Positions 1 through 8,424 of a stretch of 64,000 nucleotides of DNA are shown here, one piece after another. The stretch's first letter is position 1. Every line of letters starts with the position of its first letter. Made by a program: the position numbers and the translations under genes. Source of the DNA: Burkholderia sp. Leaf177 (lineage in GTDB: Bacteria > Pseudomonadota > Gammaproteobacteria > Burkholderiales > Burkholderiaceae). The stretch is taken from NCBI RefSeq assembly GCF_001424345.1, contig NZ_LMPF01000024.1:425986-489985 (forward strand), in the 5' to 3' direction. Below the pieces are notes generated by a model. The model was given only the letters and a program-made list of their open reading frames with translations, had not been told where the DNA came from and did not search any database.

Positions 1-56
1 TTCTTGCGGGGCGGGTACCCGCTTCGGCACACGCTTCGGCACCTGTTTCCGCACCA

Positions 57-1916
57 ATGACAACAGCGGAACCCGCCGAAAGCCGAAACCGCGCCCGGCT
101 CGCGCTCGTTTTGTACGCCATCGCCGGCGGCATCGCGCTCGGCTACGAAGTGATCTGGTCGCAGGCCATCGTCCAGTTCATCAGCACGCGCAGCTTCGCG
201 TTTTCCATCGTGCTCGCGACCTACCTTTGCGGACTCGTGGCCGGCAGCGCGATCGTGTCGCGTCATGCCGACCGCGCGCGCGATCCGTGGAGCGTGTTCG
301 CGTTGTTGATCGTAGCCGCGGGCCTCGTCGCGCTGCTCGAAATCGCGTTCCTCGGCGAATGGTTGCTGCAAGGCCAGGCGCGTGTATCGAGCATTGTGTT
401 CGGCGCGACCGGCAGCGCGCTCGCGGCCATGTGCGCGCGCTTTGCGCTTGCAGGTTTTTGCATCGTGTTCGTCCCAACGTTGCTGCTCGGCGCCGCGTTT
501 CCGTTTGCGTTGCGTCTTGGTGTCGATGTCCGCAAAGTCGGCCGCGACGTCGGCACGATCATCGCGATGAACACTGCCGGCGGCATTGCAGGAACTTTGC
601 TCGCGGGCTTCGTGCTCGTGCCTTTGCTCGGCCTCGTTCACGCGCTTGCCGCACTCGCCGTTGCCGCGAGCGTGGTCGGGGTGATCGCCGTGACATGCGG
701 ATCGGCCGCGCGATCGAAGATCCGATGGAGCGTGCCCGCACTCGCCCTCGTCGCGCTGGGCGCCGCGCTCTTCACACCGTCCGACCGTCTTGCGTCCATG
801 CTTGCACAAGCGCGCGGCGGCGATCTCGCGTTCTACGCGGAAAGCGAAGGCGGAACGGTTGCGGTCATCGCGCAAAAGTCCGCTGGCAACCGCTTCAAAC
901 GTCTGTACATACAAGGCGTTTCCAATTCCGGCGATGCCATGACGTCGCTGCGCTACATGCGCCTCCAGGCGATGCTGCCGCTGCTTATTCATCGAGGCGA
1001 ACCGCGTTCGGCGCTGGTCATTGGATTGGGTACGGGTATCACGGGCGGCGCATTGCTGCCCTACCCGGGACTCGAACAACGCGTCGTGGCCGAATTGCTG
1101 CCGGCGGTCGTACGAGCCGCGCCGCAATTCAAGGGCAATTACGGCATGAGCACGGATCCGCGCATCGACATTCGTCTTCACGATGGCCGTCGCGAACTTC
1201 TGCGCAACACGCAGCGCTACGACGTCATTACGCTGGAACCGCCGCCGCCTTCCGCGTCCGGCGTGGTCAATTTGTACTCGTCGGATTTTTATGAACTTGC
1301 CGCGTCGCGTTTGCAGGATGGCGGTCTCGTTGCGCAATGGCTGCCGCTGCCAACGCAAAATGAAGACGACACGCGCGCGCTGATCAAGAGCTTTGTAGCT
1401 GTATTTCCATACGCAACGCTTTGGACCACCGAGCTGCACGAGATGATGCTGATCGGTTCGATGCAACCCATTGAACTCGACGTCCCGCGCATCGCGTCAC
1501 GCTTCAATCAGCCGACGGTCGCAGCCGCATTGCGCGAAGTCGGCATTGCTTCTCCGGCAGCGTTGCTTGCCACATGGATCACGGATCGCGCAGGCCTCGA
1601 GTATTACGCCGCCGATATCGCGCCCGTGACCGATGATCGTCCTGCCATCGAATATGCTGCGTGGGTGCGTTCCGCGGACTTTCCCAATGTGCTGACGCAT
1701 TTGCTGGCAATGCGAGCCGATCCACCGTTGAAGGACGCGGATGAAACCTTCAAGAATGAAGTGCAATCGGAGTACCACACGCTGCAAACTTTCTACGATG
1801 CCGGGCTTAATGCATACCGGGGAAATCGCGACGCGTGGCAAGCGAATATCCGCAGCGTCATGCACGACGATGCGGACAATCCGTATTACCGGTGGTTCGT
1901 GCAGAACGGAAGTTAA
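57..1916 (+). CDS. Fused membrane / spermidine synthase-like protein
   Basis: The N-terminal ~240 residues are hydrophobic with about six to seven probable membrane spans. The C-terminal half (about residues 255-500) resembles the Rossmann-fold spermidine/spermine synthase domain, including the glycine-rich VIGLGTGITGG segment and a YDVITLEPPPPS stretch. This is the layout of fused MFS/spermidine synthase proteins. Family knowledge: aminopropyl transfer is often undemonstrated for these fusions, so the substrate is unknown. The start is uncertain. No Shine-Dalgarno precedes this ATG, and the frame stays open to the first base of the window as an Ala/Pro/Ser-rich stretch, so the true start may lie outside. 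Confidence 0.8.
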   Translation: MTTAEPAESRNRARLALVLYAIAGGIALGYEVIWSQAIVQFISTRSFAFSIVLATYLCGLVAGSAIVSRHADRARDPWSVFALLIVAAGLVALLEIAFLGEWLLQGQARVSSIVFGATGSALAAMCARFALAGFCIVFVPTLLLGAAFPFALRLGVDVRKVGRDVGTIIAMNTAGGIAGTLLAGFVLVPLLGLVHALAALAVAASVVGVIAVTCGSAARSKIRWSVPALALVALGAALFTPSDRLASMLAQARGGDLAFYAESEGGTVAVIAQKSAGNRFKRLYIQGVSNSGDAMTSLRYMRLQAMLPLLIHRGEPRSALVIGLGTGITGGALLPYPGLEQRVVAELLPAVVRAAPQFKGNYGMSTDPRIDIRLHDGRRELLRNTQRYDVITLEPPPPSASGVVNLYSSDFYELAASRLQDGGLVAQWLPLPTQNEDDTRALIKSFVAVFPYATLWTTELHEMMLIGSMQPIELDVPRIASRFNQPTVAAALREVGIASPAALLATWITDRAGLEYYAADIAPVTDDRPAIEYAAWVRSADFPNVLTHLLAMRADPPLKDADETFKNEVQSEYHTLQTFYDAGLNAYRGNRDAWQANIRSVMHDDADNPYYRWFVQNGS

Positions 1917-1952
1917 GAGGACTTGCGCAGCAAGCTCTTCATGGCAACGCGT

Positions 1953-2357
1953 TCACGCACACTGCTGTTCGCGCTCACGTTCATGCTCGCGCGCCCGCAG
2001 CGCATGTTGATGCACGCGCTGGCGCTCTGCCGCCACCAGTTCGCGCTTGCCCTTGAGCGTCGCGCTCTTGAAGCGCGGGTCGCCCATCGCGGCAACGTAG
2101 GTGTCCCATCGCTGCTTTTGGTATCGGCGGAAAAACTCGGGGCCGGGCAAACCGTTGTCGCACGCGAGCAACACGCCATAGTCGATATCGGGCGCGTCGT
2201 TGAGAGAACGCAAGGCGGCGTCGAGTACTTCATAGCGACGCGTTAAAGGAACCGTGCGTGGGAACAGCACATGAAAGCGCTTGTACGGCACTACCGTACT
2301 TTGCAACGCGGCCCTTTCGAGAGCCCGGATGACAAGAGCCAGCGGATTCGTGTCCAT
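1953..2357 (-). CDS. Conserved-looking hypothetical protein, about 134 aa
   Basis: The frame extends further upstream, but the ATG at 2357 is preceded by GGAG at a 6-nt spacing, so I chose it; the ATG at 2384 has no ribosome binding site. The protein is soluble, has no signal peptide, and ends in an Arg/Glu/His-rich helical tail that may be a coiled coil. I do not recognise a family. It converges on the spermidine-synthase-like gene with a short gap and lies downstream of the His-rich protein gene on the same strand. Codon usage is like that of the neighbours. Confidence 0.5.
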   Translation of the reverse strand: MDTNPLALVIRALERAALQSTVVPYKRFHVLFPRTVPLTRRYEVLDAALRSLNDAPDIDYGVLLACDNGLPGPEFFRRYQKQRWDTYVAAMGDPRFKSATLKGKRELVAAERQRVHQHALRAREHEREREQQCA

Positions 2358-2464
2358 ACCTATCTCCGGTTGATCGACATTCATCGTCACGCGTACTCGA
2401 CGCAATTGACGCAGGGAAATTCGGCTGGCTCTTAGAAAGAAAACCAGCCGCACGATAAAACGGG

Positions 2465-3205
2465 TTATCGGGGAGCGGTGACGACTACGTACTGAACTTG
2501 CGTCCCGTAGTGCTGCGGCTGATACCAGTTCGGTCCGCAATGCTGATACGCGAGGCCGTTGACGATTACGCTGGAGCAGCTCGGCGGCAGCGCAGCCACG
2601 GTTGCGCCGACGACGACCGCCGTTGTCACGCCCACCGCCACGCCGACAGCGACCGGATCGACGTACCAGCCGTCGTGGTAATGATCGTCATCGTGATGGT
2701 GGTGGTCGTCGTCGTGGTGGTCGTCGTCGTGGTGATCGTCGTCGTGGTGACCGTCGTCGTGGTGACCATCGTCGTGGTGGCCGTCGTCGTGGTGGCCGTC
2801 GTTGCCGCCATTGTTGTGACCGCCGCCGCTATTGTGGTCACCTCCGCCGCCGTTGTTGTGGCTGCCACCACCGCTGTTGCCGCCGCCGTTGTTATGGCCG
2901 CCGCCACCGCCGCTGTTGCCGCCGCCGTTGTTATGGCCGCCGCCACCGCCACTGTGGCTATCACCCACGCCATGCCCCGCGCCGCCGCCTGGATGTCCGC
3001 CCTGGGGCATGCCGCCTTGAGGCATGCCGCCTCGTGGCGCGCCGCCGCCATGGAATCCGCCGCCGCCGTTAAAACCGCCGCCTGGCGGCGCATGAACGCT
3101 CGTGCGTGCGCCGCCACGGATGCCGAATGCGTGCACGCTCATCGATGTCGCAAGGAAAACGCCGGCAATGCCGGCAACCGCAATTTGTCTGGTGCGAAAC
3201 ATCAT
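2465..3205 (-). CDS. Exported Gly/His/Asp-rich repeat protein, putative metal binding
   Basis: A signal peptide (to about residue 26, ending VHA-FG) is followed by a Gly/Asn-rich region and then tandem HHDDG/HHDDD units around residues 130-175. A hydrophobic Val/Ala/Gly segment comes next, then a short C-terminal domain with two cysteines and a WYQPQ motif. His/Asp clusters commonly bind divalent metals, but that function is inferred. The ATG overlaps the TGA of the upstream DUF2092 gene in an ATGA junction, with GAGGGGAG just before it, which indicates translational coupling. The repeats make this a low-complexity locus prone to copy-number change. Confidence 0.75.
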   Translation of the reverse strand: MMFRTRQIAVAGIAGVFLATSMSVHAFGIRGGARTSVHAPPGGGFNGGGGFHGGGAPRGGMPQGGMPQGGHPGGGAGHGVGDSHSGGGGGHNNGGGNSGGGGGHNNGGGNSGGGSHNNGGGGDHNSGGGHNNGGNDGHHDDGHHDDGHHDDGHHDDDHHDDDHHDDDHHHHDDDHYHDGWYVDPVAVGVAVGVTTAVVVGATVAALPPSCSSVIVNGLAYQHCGPNWYQPQHYGTQVQYVVVTAPR

Positions 3206-4020
3206 TCACTCCCCTCAAACGGCGTGCGTACAGCAGGCTTGAGTTCAATAGCCTTCGCGTTTGCCGCCGGCCGGAAAGTAAAAGTCGATGCCGGGAATTC
3301 CGGATTGATCTTCCAGTGATACGTCACGACATGCCGGGGATGCGCGCTCTGCGATGTATCGACGATCGCCATGCGGCACGGCAACGGCCGCGAGCCGCTC
3401 TGAATCCAGATTTCCCAGTCGGCGCCGTTTTGCTGGTACGCGTAGTGGTTGCACCAGCGCGTATCGACCCGTTCCAGCCCGATGAACAATGCCGAGGTCA
3501 ACGTGGCGTCGTCGACCTTGCCGTCGCCCCAGTAGAACAGGTCGGCGAGCGGGGTATCGATGTTGTAGGTCGTCGATAATTCCCGCACGAGTTCATCGTT
3601 CGATGGAGGCGCGGGATTCGTCGAGTAATAGCCGTTGGATGTATCGAAGATCGTGAAATGGCGGCCGTCGTAGATCAGACCTTTCGCACCGCGGCTTCCG
3701 GTGATGTCGGCCCTCATGCGGTTCGGGCGTTGTACCTTGACATCGGTTTCGTGAAGAAACGCGACGGTCTGGCCGCTGTCGAGAACGGCATCGGTTGCAG
3801 TCGATGCCGAAACTTCGAAGCGGCTCAGCGAACGCAGGTATTGCGACATTGCGCCCAACGCATCGAGCGCTTTTGGCTGACGCTCGGGCTGCGCAGTCGT
3901 TGCCGTGTCGCTGGCCGGCGCCGGACTGGACTGCGCGGCCGCGCTTGTCGCGCTCATGCCGTACGCAAAACACGCAACGGCAAGCGCAACGCGCGCGGGT
4001 TGAAACATGCGGCTTGGCAC
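3202..4020 (-). CDS. DUF2092-type periplasmic protein
   Basis: I start the gene at GTG 4020 because AGGAGG sits 5 nt upstream; the ATG at 4008 is in frame but less well placed. The product is about 272 aa with a signal peptide ending near SAAAQ. The mature part has the predicted beta-rich pattern of DUF2092 proteins (segments such as DVKVQRPNRMRAD and LIYDGRHFTIFD), which are thought to resemble the LolA/LppX lipoprotein-carrier fold. A role in envelope lipid or lipoprotein handling is inferred only. It is translationally coupled to the downstream His-rich protein gene, so the two probably act together. Confidence 0.75.
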   Translation of the reverse strand: MPSRMFQPARVALAVACFAYGMSATSAAAQSSPAPASDTATTAQPERQPKALDALGAMSQYLRSLSRFEVSASTATDAVLDSGQTVAFLHETDVKVQRPNRMRADITGSRGAKGLIYDGRHFTIFDTSNGYYSTNPAPPSNDELVRELSTTYNIDTPLADLFYWGDGKVDDATLTSALFIGLERVDTRWCNHYAYQQNGADWEIWIQSGSRPLPCRMAIVDTSQSAHPRHVVTYHWKINPEFPASTFTFRPAANAKAIELKPAVRTPFEGSE

Positions 4021-4142
4021 ATCGTCCTCCTGACTGGAAAGTAGCGCTGGCAAAGAGCTCGACGGCGGTTCCGTTCGGCCGGTTGAGCAATTCGAATTCG
4101 TTGACCCGGGGCGGACGATGCCCGCATAGGCACATCGCCGTG

Positions 4143-4601
4143 CTACTGGACCGTGTAGCCGCGCCCTTGCATGCACGCCGAATACGCACGCCAATACGTG
4201 CTCATTTCTGCTTGCTCGCTGGCCTGTGCGTTCTGCGCCTGCGCCGCATGCTGGCGGCGGCTGCGAACGCCGCCTGCCACCGCGCCCGCAGTCGCGCCGA
4301 CTGCTGCGCCGTGGCCGGCATCGTTGTGATTTACATCGCCGACAATCGCGCCAGCCGCTGCACCTCGCGCCGCGCCGCGTGCGCGCGCGCCGGTCGGTCC
4401 TTGTGGCGGTGGAGGCGTTCCCGCGACCACCGCAGGATCGATACCGGTGTTCTGCTTAGCCCACGCGTAGCACGCGCCGTCGTCCTGCGACTGCTTGGTC
4501 GCGCTTTGTCCATGCGCCGGATAAACGGCAGGTTTCTGGGCAAACGCCGCGTAACTCGTCACGGCAAGCGCCGCAACTGCTGCTAAATAAGATGCTTTCA
4601 T
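4143..4601 (-). CDS. Exported glycine-zipper protein (YMGG-like)
   Basis: The chosen start gives MKASYL with GAGG upstream. A cleavable signal peptide ends near AFAQ. The mature protein has a central glycine zipper (repeated GxxxG/AxxxG in ARGAARGAAAGAIVG and AVGATAGAVAGG) and a conserved C-terminal tail, YSACMQGRGYTV, seen in many proteobacterial glycine-zipper proteins. A QSQDDGACYAWAKQNTGIDP segment precedes the zipper. Glycine zippers pack in membranes, so an envelope location is likely; the precise role is unknown. The length of 152 aa is typical. Confidence 0.75.
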   Translation of the reverse strand: MKASYLAAVAALAVTSYAAFAQKPAVYPAHGQSATKQSQDDGACYAWAKQNTGIDPAVVAGTPPPPQGPTGARARGAARGAAAGAIVGDVNHNDAGHGAAVGATAGAVAGGVRSRRQHAAQAQNAQASEQAEMSTYWRAYSACMQGRGYTVQ

Positions 4602-4701
4602 GACAACCTCAAAAAACAATTGGGGCAAAGGGAGCGCCCCTGCATGCCCAACGCAATCAACCGCACATTGTTTCGGATTCCCAAATTATTAGAAGTCGGG
4701 T

Positions 4702-5037
4702 TCAGACCTGCAGATGACGTGAACTGCGGTATGCCGTCCGGGTGCCAGTCGAATCCACGAACCATCCGCCCGGCACATTGAAGATGGCGAAAGTCAAACC
4801 ACCATTCGGTAAAATAGGAATAATCGGCCGAGGAAGATAACGGTGTGTATGCGCACTTCTCCCAAATACGCTCGGCGTACAGTAATTCCGGATATTTAAC
4901 TTCACAGTCAGATTCAGCCGTTTATCGCTTTTACTGGCTTCTTCGGACGCATTCCGAGCAAATGCTTCGCGCGAAAATAACGCGACAATTAAGCTCGCAC
5001 AGAATATCCGGACAACGCGCGCCTTTAGAATTTTCAT
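4702..5037 (-). CDS. Small exported hypothetical protein
   Basis: The 111-aa product starts with a basic, hydrophobic signal-peptide-like segment (to about AFAR, residue 28). The rest is beta-rich with no recognised domain. The ribosome binding site is weak. Base composition is more AT-rich than the surrounding genes, so this could be a recently acquired gene, a decayed one, or a spurious frame. It is flanked upstream by a long gene-free AT-rich stretch. Confidence 0.4.
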   Translation of the reverse strand: MKILKARVVRIFCASLIVALFSREAFARNASEEASKSDKRLNLTVKLNIRNYCTPSVFGRSAHTHRYLPRPIIPILPNGGLTFAIFNVPGGWFVDSTGTRTAYRSSRHLQV

Positions 5038-5752
5038 CTGATTTCTCTATGTAGCAATTTTTTAAACGCGCGGCTTCACCATGGCGCTAATTGAATAACG
5101 CTTCAGTTTCTCCGCGCGAATATGCCTCTCCAACTCTGCAGAGGAATAGAAAATGATTCGATAAGTCATTGCCGCTCGGCAATGAGCGGCAAAGTGATTC
5201 AGGGAATGCGCCTGATGCAGGCAATGGCCATCATGAATCCTCTCAGAGCCAAGACAGTCGTGGATGTGTCCAGCTTTTGTGCGCGCCTTAAGCAGCGCGC
5301 CTTTGTCCTTCATTTGTAGCGGATGCTAGCAAACGTTTTCCGGTTTGCCAAACTTAATTTGTAACGATTCGAAGGTTTAATCTAAACGATCAATGCGTTG
5401 CAAAAACGTTAGCAAACATTCGGCATGAGCGATCCCGGCATCGCGCGATAGACAATTAGAGAGCGGATATCAAGTAAAAAAAGTTTGGCGAGATCGCCCC
5501 AAATCGGCAAAAAACGGATATTGGTTCAAACAGTGGCTTCCATTGGTTCTGATTCAATGGTTGTGGCAAAGCTTATTAATGATTTTCTGAATTATCAAAT
5601 CAAAAGGTGTCCCTTGCGTTGATCTCGTTTCGAATGAAACGTATCGCCGGATCATTTCAATTCGAGATGATCCGGACAGCGACTCAAACCGGGACAACAA
5701 ACAAGCGGCAACGGACTGCCGTGCATTCCTGAATACAAGGACACATGCACAG
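5038..5752. other. AT-rich gene-poor intergenic region
   Basis: No convincing gene is visible. The frames at 5062-5313 (minus) and 5122-5319 (plus) are mirror images of each other, lack ribosome binding sites and have no recognisable features. Base composition is clearly more AT-rich than the coding DNA around it. The region holds inverted repeats CCATTG/CAATGG (5540-5560) and CCGGATCAT/ATGATCCGG (5647-5675) and two TAGCAAAC copies near 5327 and 5410. It probably carries the control region of the HTH gene that follows. Confidence 0.5.
5647..5675. promoter_or_regulatory. 9-bp inverted repeat upstream of HTH gene
   Basis: CCGGATCAT and ATGATCCGG form perfect arms separated by 11 bases, about 80 bases before the start of the HTH protein gene. 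It could be an operator bound by that protein or a hairpin in its leader; nothing in the sequence decides between the two. Confidence 0.35.
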
Positions 5753-6157
5753 ATGCTTTCTCAGCCCGAAAACCTGCCTAGCGTCATGCGCCGGATGACG
5801 GCGGGGCAAATGTTGCTCGACGGCGCCTCGGTCGACCAGGTGGCCGAAGAGCTTCATTTGTCCCTTGCGACGGTCAGGCGCTACAAAACACTTGTCGACG
5901 CCGGCGGGCTCGATGCATTGCGGCAGCTGGGCGTAGGCGGTCGAACTTCGATACTCGATCAACGCGCGCTCGAATGGATATCGGCGGCGTTGCAAGGCTC
6001 GGCACGGACACATGGATTTGACAGCGACGCGTGGACCAACGCGCGGTTGCGCTCACTCATCGAAACGCAGTTCGGCGTGCGTTATTCGCGCGTCTATATC
6101 TGGCAGATCGCCACGAATCTCGGCCTCGGTCATCTGCTCTCGAAATCTCGCCGATAA
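5753..6157 (+). CDS. Solitary helix-turn-helix protein, IS630-transposase N-domain type
   Basis: The 134-aa protein begins with an HTH resembling the DNA-binding half of IS630/Tc1-type transposases (RRMTAGQMLLDGASVDQVAE, then LSLATVRRYKTLVDAGG). A second winged-helix-like part follows (LRSLIETQFGVRYSRVYIW, near residues 95-115). No DDE catalytic domain follows: the frame stops at 6157 and the next gene encodes an unrelated secreted protein. It is either a domesticated transposase DNA-binding domain used as a regulator or a stable relic. The intact frame and normal codon use favour the first. Confidence 0.7.
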   Translation: MLSQPENLPSVMRRMTAGQMLLDGASVDQVAEELHLSLATVRRYKTLVDAGGLDALRQLGVGGRTSILDQRALEWISAALQGSARTHGFDSDAWTNARLRSLIETQFGVRYSRVYIWQIATNLGLGHLLSKSRR

Positions 6158-6195
6158 GAAACATCAACCCTCCACTCTTTGCACAGGAACTGCAC

Positions 6196-6804
6196 ATGAT
6201 CCGTCACCGCGCTTCATCGAAACTCAGCATGCAGGTTGTACGAACCGCCATCGTCATCTCGGCCCTGATCGCGGCGCCCGTCATGGCGCAAACGGCGGCA
6301 TCGAGCGTCGGGCCGGACGGCGTCGCCGCGGCGGCTACCGCGGAGACAAAAGCGCGGGTCGTGGGTATCGATATCGCGTCGAACAGCGTCGCGCTGCAGG
6401 GCGAAAGCGGCAGGATCGTGAACGTCGCGGTCAATCCGGATGTTGCCGATGTCGGCAAGCTGAAGCTCGGCGACATGGTCAATATCCGCTACGAAAACGC
6501 GTTGCTCGTGCGCGTGAACAAAGTGAAGTCGAACGGCATCCGCGAACGAATCGATGAAACCGCCGCCGTTCCCGAAGCCAACGGATCGACTGCATCGGCG
6601 AGACGCGTGCAAGTGATTGCCACGGTCCAGAAGATCGATCAGAAGAACCGCACCATAACGATTCGGGGTCCGTACAAAACGGACACGCTGCACGTTGGCG
6701 CGGATGTATCGCTGAAGGACATCAAGGCGGGCGACAGCGTGCGCGCCGAATTCGTCGAAGCGACCGCCGTACTCGTGACACGCGACGGCGCTCCGATCAA
6801 ATAA
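6196..6804 (+). CDS. Periplasmic protein with duplicated DUF5666-like domain
   Basis: The ATG at 6196 has AGGA upstream. A signal peptide (about residues 1-32, ending VMAQ) is followed by two similar beta-rich segments at about residues 50-110 and 138-195. They share a pattern of a V-x-G/K-I-D strand, then a K-L/A-GD-V/M turn and a final V-L-V-R/T strand, suggesting an internal duplication of an OB-like fold. The function is unknown. The spacing to the DUF2252 gene (about 30 bases) suggests co-transcription. Confidence 0.7.
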   Translation: MIRHRASSKLSMQVVRTAIVISALIAAPVMAQTAASSVGPDGVAAAATAETKARVVGIDIASNSVALQGESGRIVNVAVNPDVADVGKLKLGDMVNIRYENALLVRVNKVKSNGIRERIDETAAVPEANGSTASARRVQVIATVQKIDQKNRTITIRGPYKTDTLHVGADVSLKDIKAGDSVRAEFVEATAVLVTRDGAPIK

Positions 6805-6835
6805 ACGGCCATCGAACAAAAGAATAGGGGTTTCC

Positions 6836-8248
6836 ATGGCGGGTGAAAGCAAGACGGCGAAGCGCGCTGCCGAGGGCCGGGCGTATCGGGAAAACGTGGC
6901 CCGCTCGGCGCATGCGAAGCTCGGCAAGATCGATCGCGATCCTGTCGAGCTGCTTGAACAAAGCAGCGAAGGCCGCGTGAGCCGTCTTGTTCCCCTTCGA
7001 TACGGCCGCATGATGGCATCGCCGTTTTCGTTCTTCAGGGGCAGCGCAATCCTTCAGGCCAACGACCTTGCTCAAACCGCCAACACGGGTTTGGTCATGC
7101 CCATTTGCGGCGATGCGCATCTGATGAACTTCGGGGGTTTTGCGACGCCCGAACGCCAGCTTATTTTCGACCTGAACGATTTCGATGAAGTCGCCCTCGG
7201 CCCATGGGAATGGGATCTGAAACGGCTCGCCGCGAGCTTCATGGTGGCCGCGCGCCACATGCGCCTGAGCCGCCTGACCGCCGAGAAACTCGTGGAAACG
7301 GTGGCCTCGCAATATCAGACCCGAATGCGTGAATACGCGCAATTCAGCGCGCTGGAACTCTGGTACGAGCGCATCACGTTCGAGCGCATGATCGAGACGG
7401 CCGTCAGCCCGGAACGCAGGCGCGTGTTGCGCAAGGGCATGGAAAAAGCCGCGAGCCGCACGCACGACAGCATGCTCGAGAAAGTCGCGCAATTCGATGG
7501 CGAGAACTGGACGCTGCGCGACATGCCGCCGGGCATGTTCCATATCCACGGCACGAACACCTTGTTCGACGCAGACGATGACTGGGCTGCACTCAGCGGC
7601 TGGCAAGCGGTGATCAAGGGCATGTTCCCGCAATACATGAAAACGCTCACGCACGATCGACGCGCGTTGCTGCGCCACTTCACCGCGCAGGATCTCGCGT
7701 TCAAGGTGGTGGGCGTGGGTAGCGTGGGAACTCGCTGCCTCGTCCTGCTGATGATGGACGAACTCGGCAAGCCGATGTTCCTGCAGATCAAGGAGGCGCG
7801 CCGGTCGGTTATCGAACAGCATTTTGAAGCCGAGACGCTTGAACACGCCGGCGAACGCGTGGTGCGCGGTCAGCGCGTGATGCAAGCCGCAAGCGATATC
7901 TTCCTTGGCTGGGCCACGGGACCTTCCGGGCGTCATTTTTATTTCCGTCAATTGCGTGACATGAAACTGTCGGCGAATATCGAAATGTTCGATCTCGATG
8001 TACTCGAAGGCTACGCGCGTCTCTGTGGCTGGATTCTCGCGCGGGCTCATGCGAAGGCGAGCGGCAAGGCAATCGAAATCAGTGGATATCTCGGACAAGG
8101 CAGCCAGATGGCCGAAGCGCTGGTGTCTTATTCGAAGGACTACGCGGATCAGGTCGAACGTGACTTCGATCGCTTTACTCAGGCTTGCAGAAGCGGCCGT
8201 CTGCTCGCTCGCACAGACGAAGATATGGCCGCGGACTTTCACGTTTGA
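6836..8248 (+). CDS. DUF2252 family protein (kinase-like fold)
   Basis: The 470-aa product carries the DUF2252 signatures: GDAHLMNFGG (residues 92-101), FDLNDFDEVALGPWEWDLKRL (residues 111-131), and a later DVLEGYARLCGWILARAHAK helix. GDxHxxN followed by a DxNDFD motif mirrors the catalytic and metal-binding loops of aminoglycoside-phosphotransferase-like kinases, so a small-molecule kinase activity is a reasonable inference. AGGGG sits just upstream of the ATG. Length fits the family. Confidence 0.85.
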   Translation: MAGESKTAKRAAEGRAYRENVARSAHAKLGKIDRDPVELLEQSSEGRVSRLVPLRYGRMMASPFSFFRGSAILQANDLAQTANTGLVMPICGDAHLMNFGGFATPERQLIFDLNDFDEVALGPWEWDLKRLAASFMVAARHMRLSRLTAEKLVETVASQYQTRMREYAQFSALELWYERITFERMIETAVSPERRRVLRKGMEKAASRTHDSMLEKVAQFDGENWTLRDMPPGMFHIHGTNTLFDADDDWAALSGWQAVIKGMFPQYMKTLTHDRRALLRHFTAQDLAFKVVGVGSVGTRCLVLLMMDELGKPMFLQIKEARRSVIEQHFEAETLEHAGERVVRGQRVMQAASDIFLGWATGPSGRHFYFRQLRDMKLSANIEMFDLDVLEGYARLCGWILARAHAKASGKAIEISGYLGQGSQMAEALVSYSKDYADQVERDFDRFTQACRSGRLLARTDEDMAADFHV

Positions 8249-8424
8249 AAGACACACTGATAGGGTCGATTTTTAAAATCCCTGACCTACACTAATTGCG
8301 TGACCGGTATTGCGCATTCATGCATCGCGTCACTCAGCAGACGAATAGTCAGGATGACTAAAACCATTTACAACAGTCTTGCCGACTTCTATCGCAAACC
8401 GTTAGACCTAATGGATGGCACATC

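Noticed and set aside
2680..2960. Tandem short repeats that could suggest a CRISPR array
   Set aside because: They are in-frame codon repeats for HHDDG and GGGNSGG units in an exported protein, with no unique spacers and no cas genes. No CRISPR array was seen anywhere in the window.
4612..4640. Sigma-54-like GGCGC-N5-TTGCC on the minus strand before the glycine-zipper gene
   Set aside because: The -24 element deviates (GGCGC for GGCAC) and the predicted leader would be only about 12 bases, so it is too weak to annotate.
5062..5319. Overlapping frames on both strands in the AT-rich gap
   Set aside because: They mirror each other, have no ribosome binding sites and encode no recognisable features.
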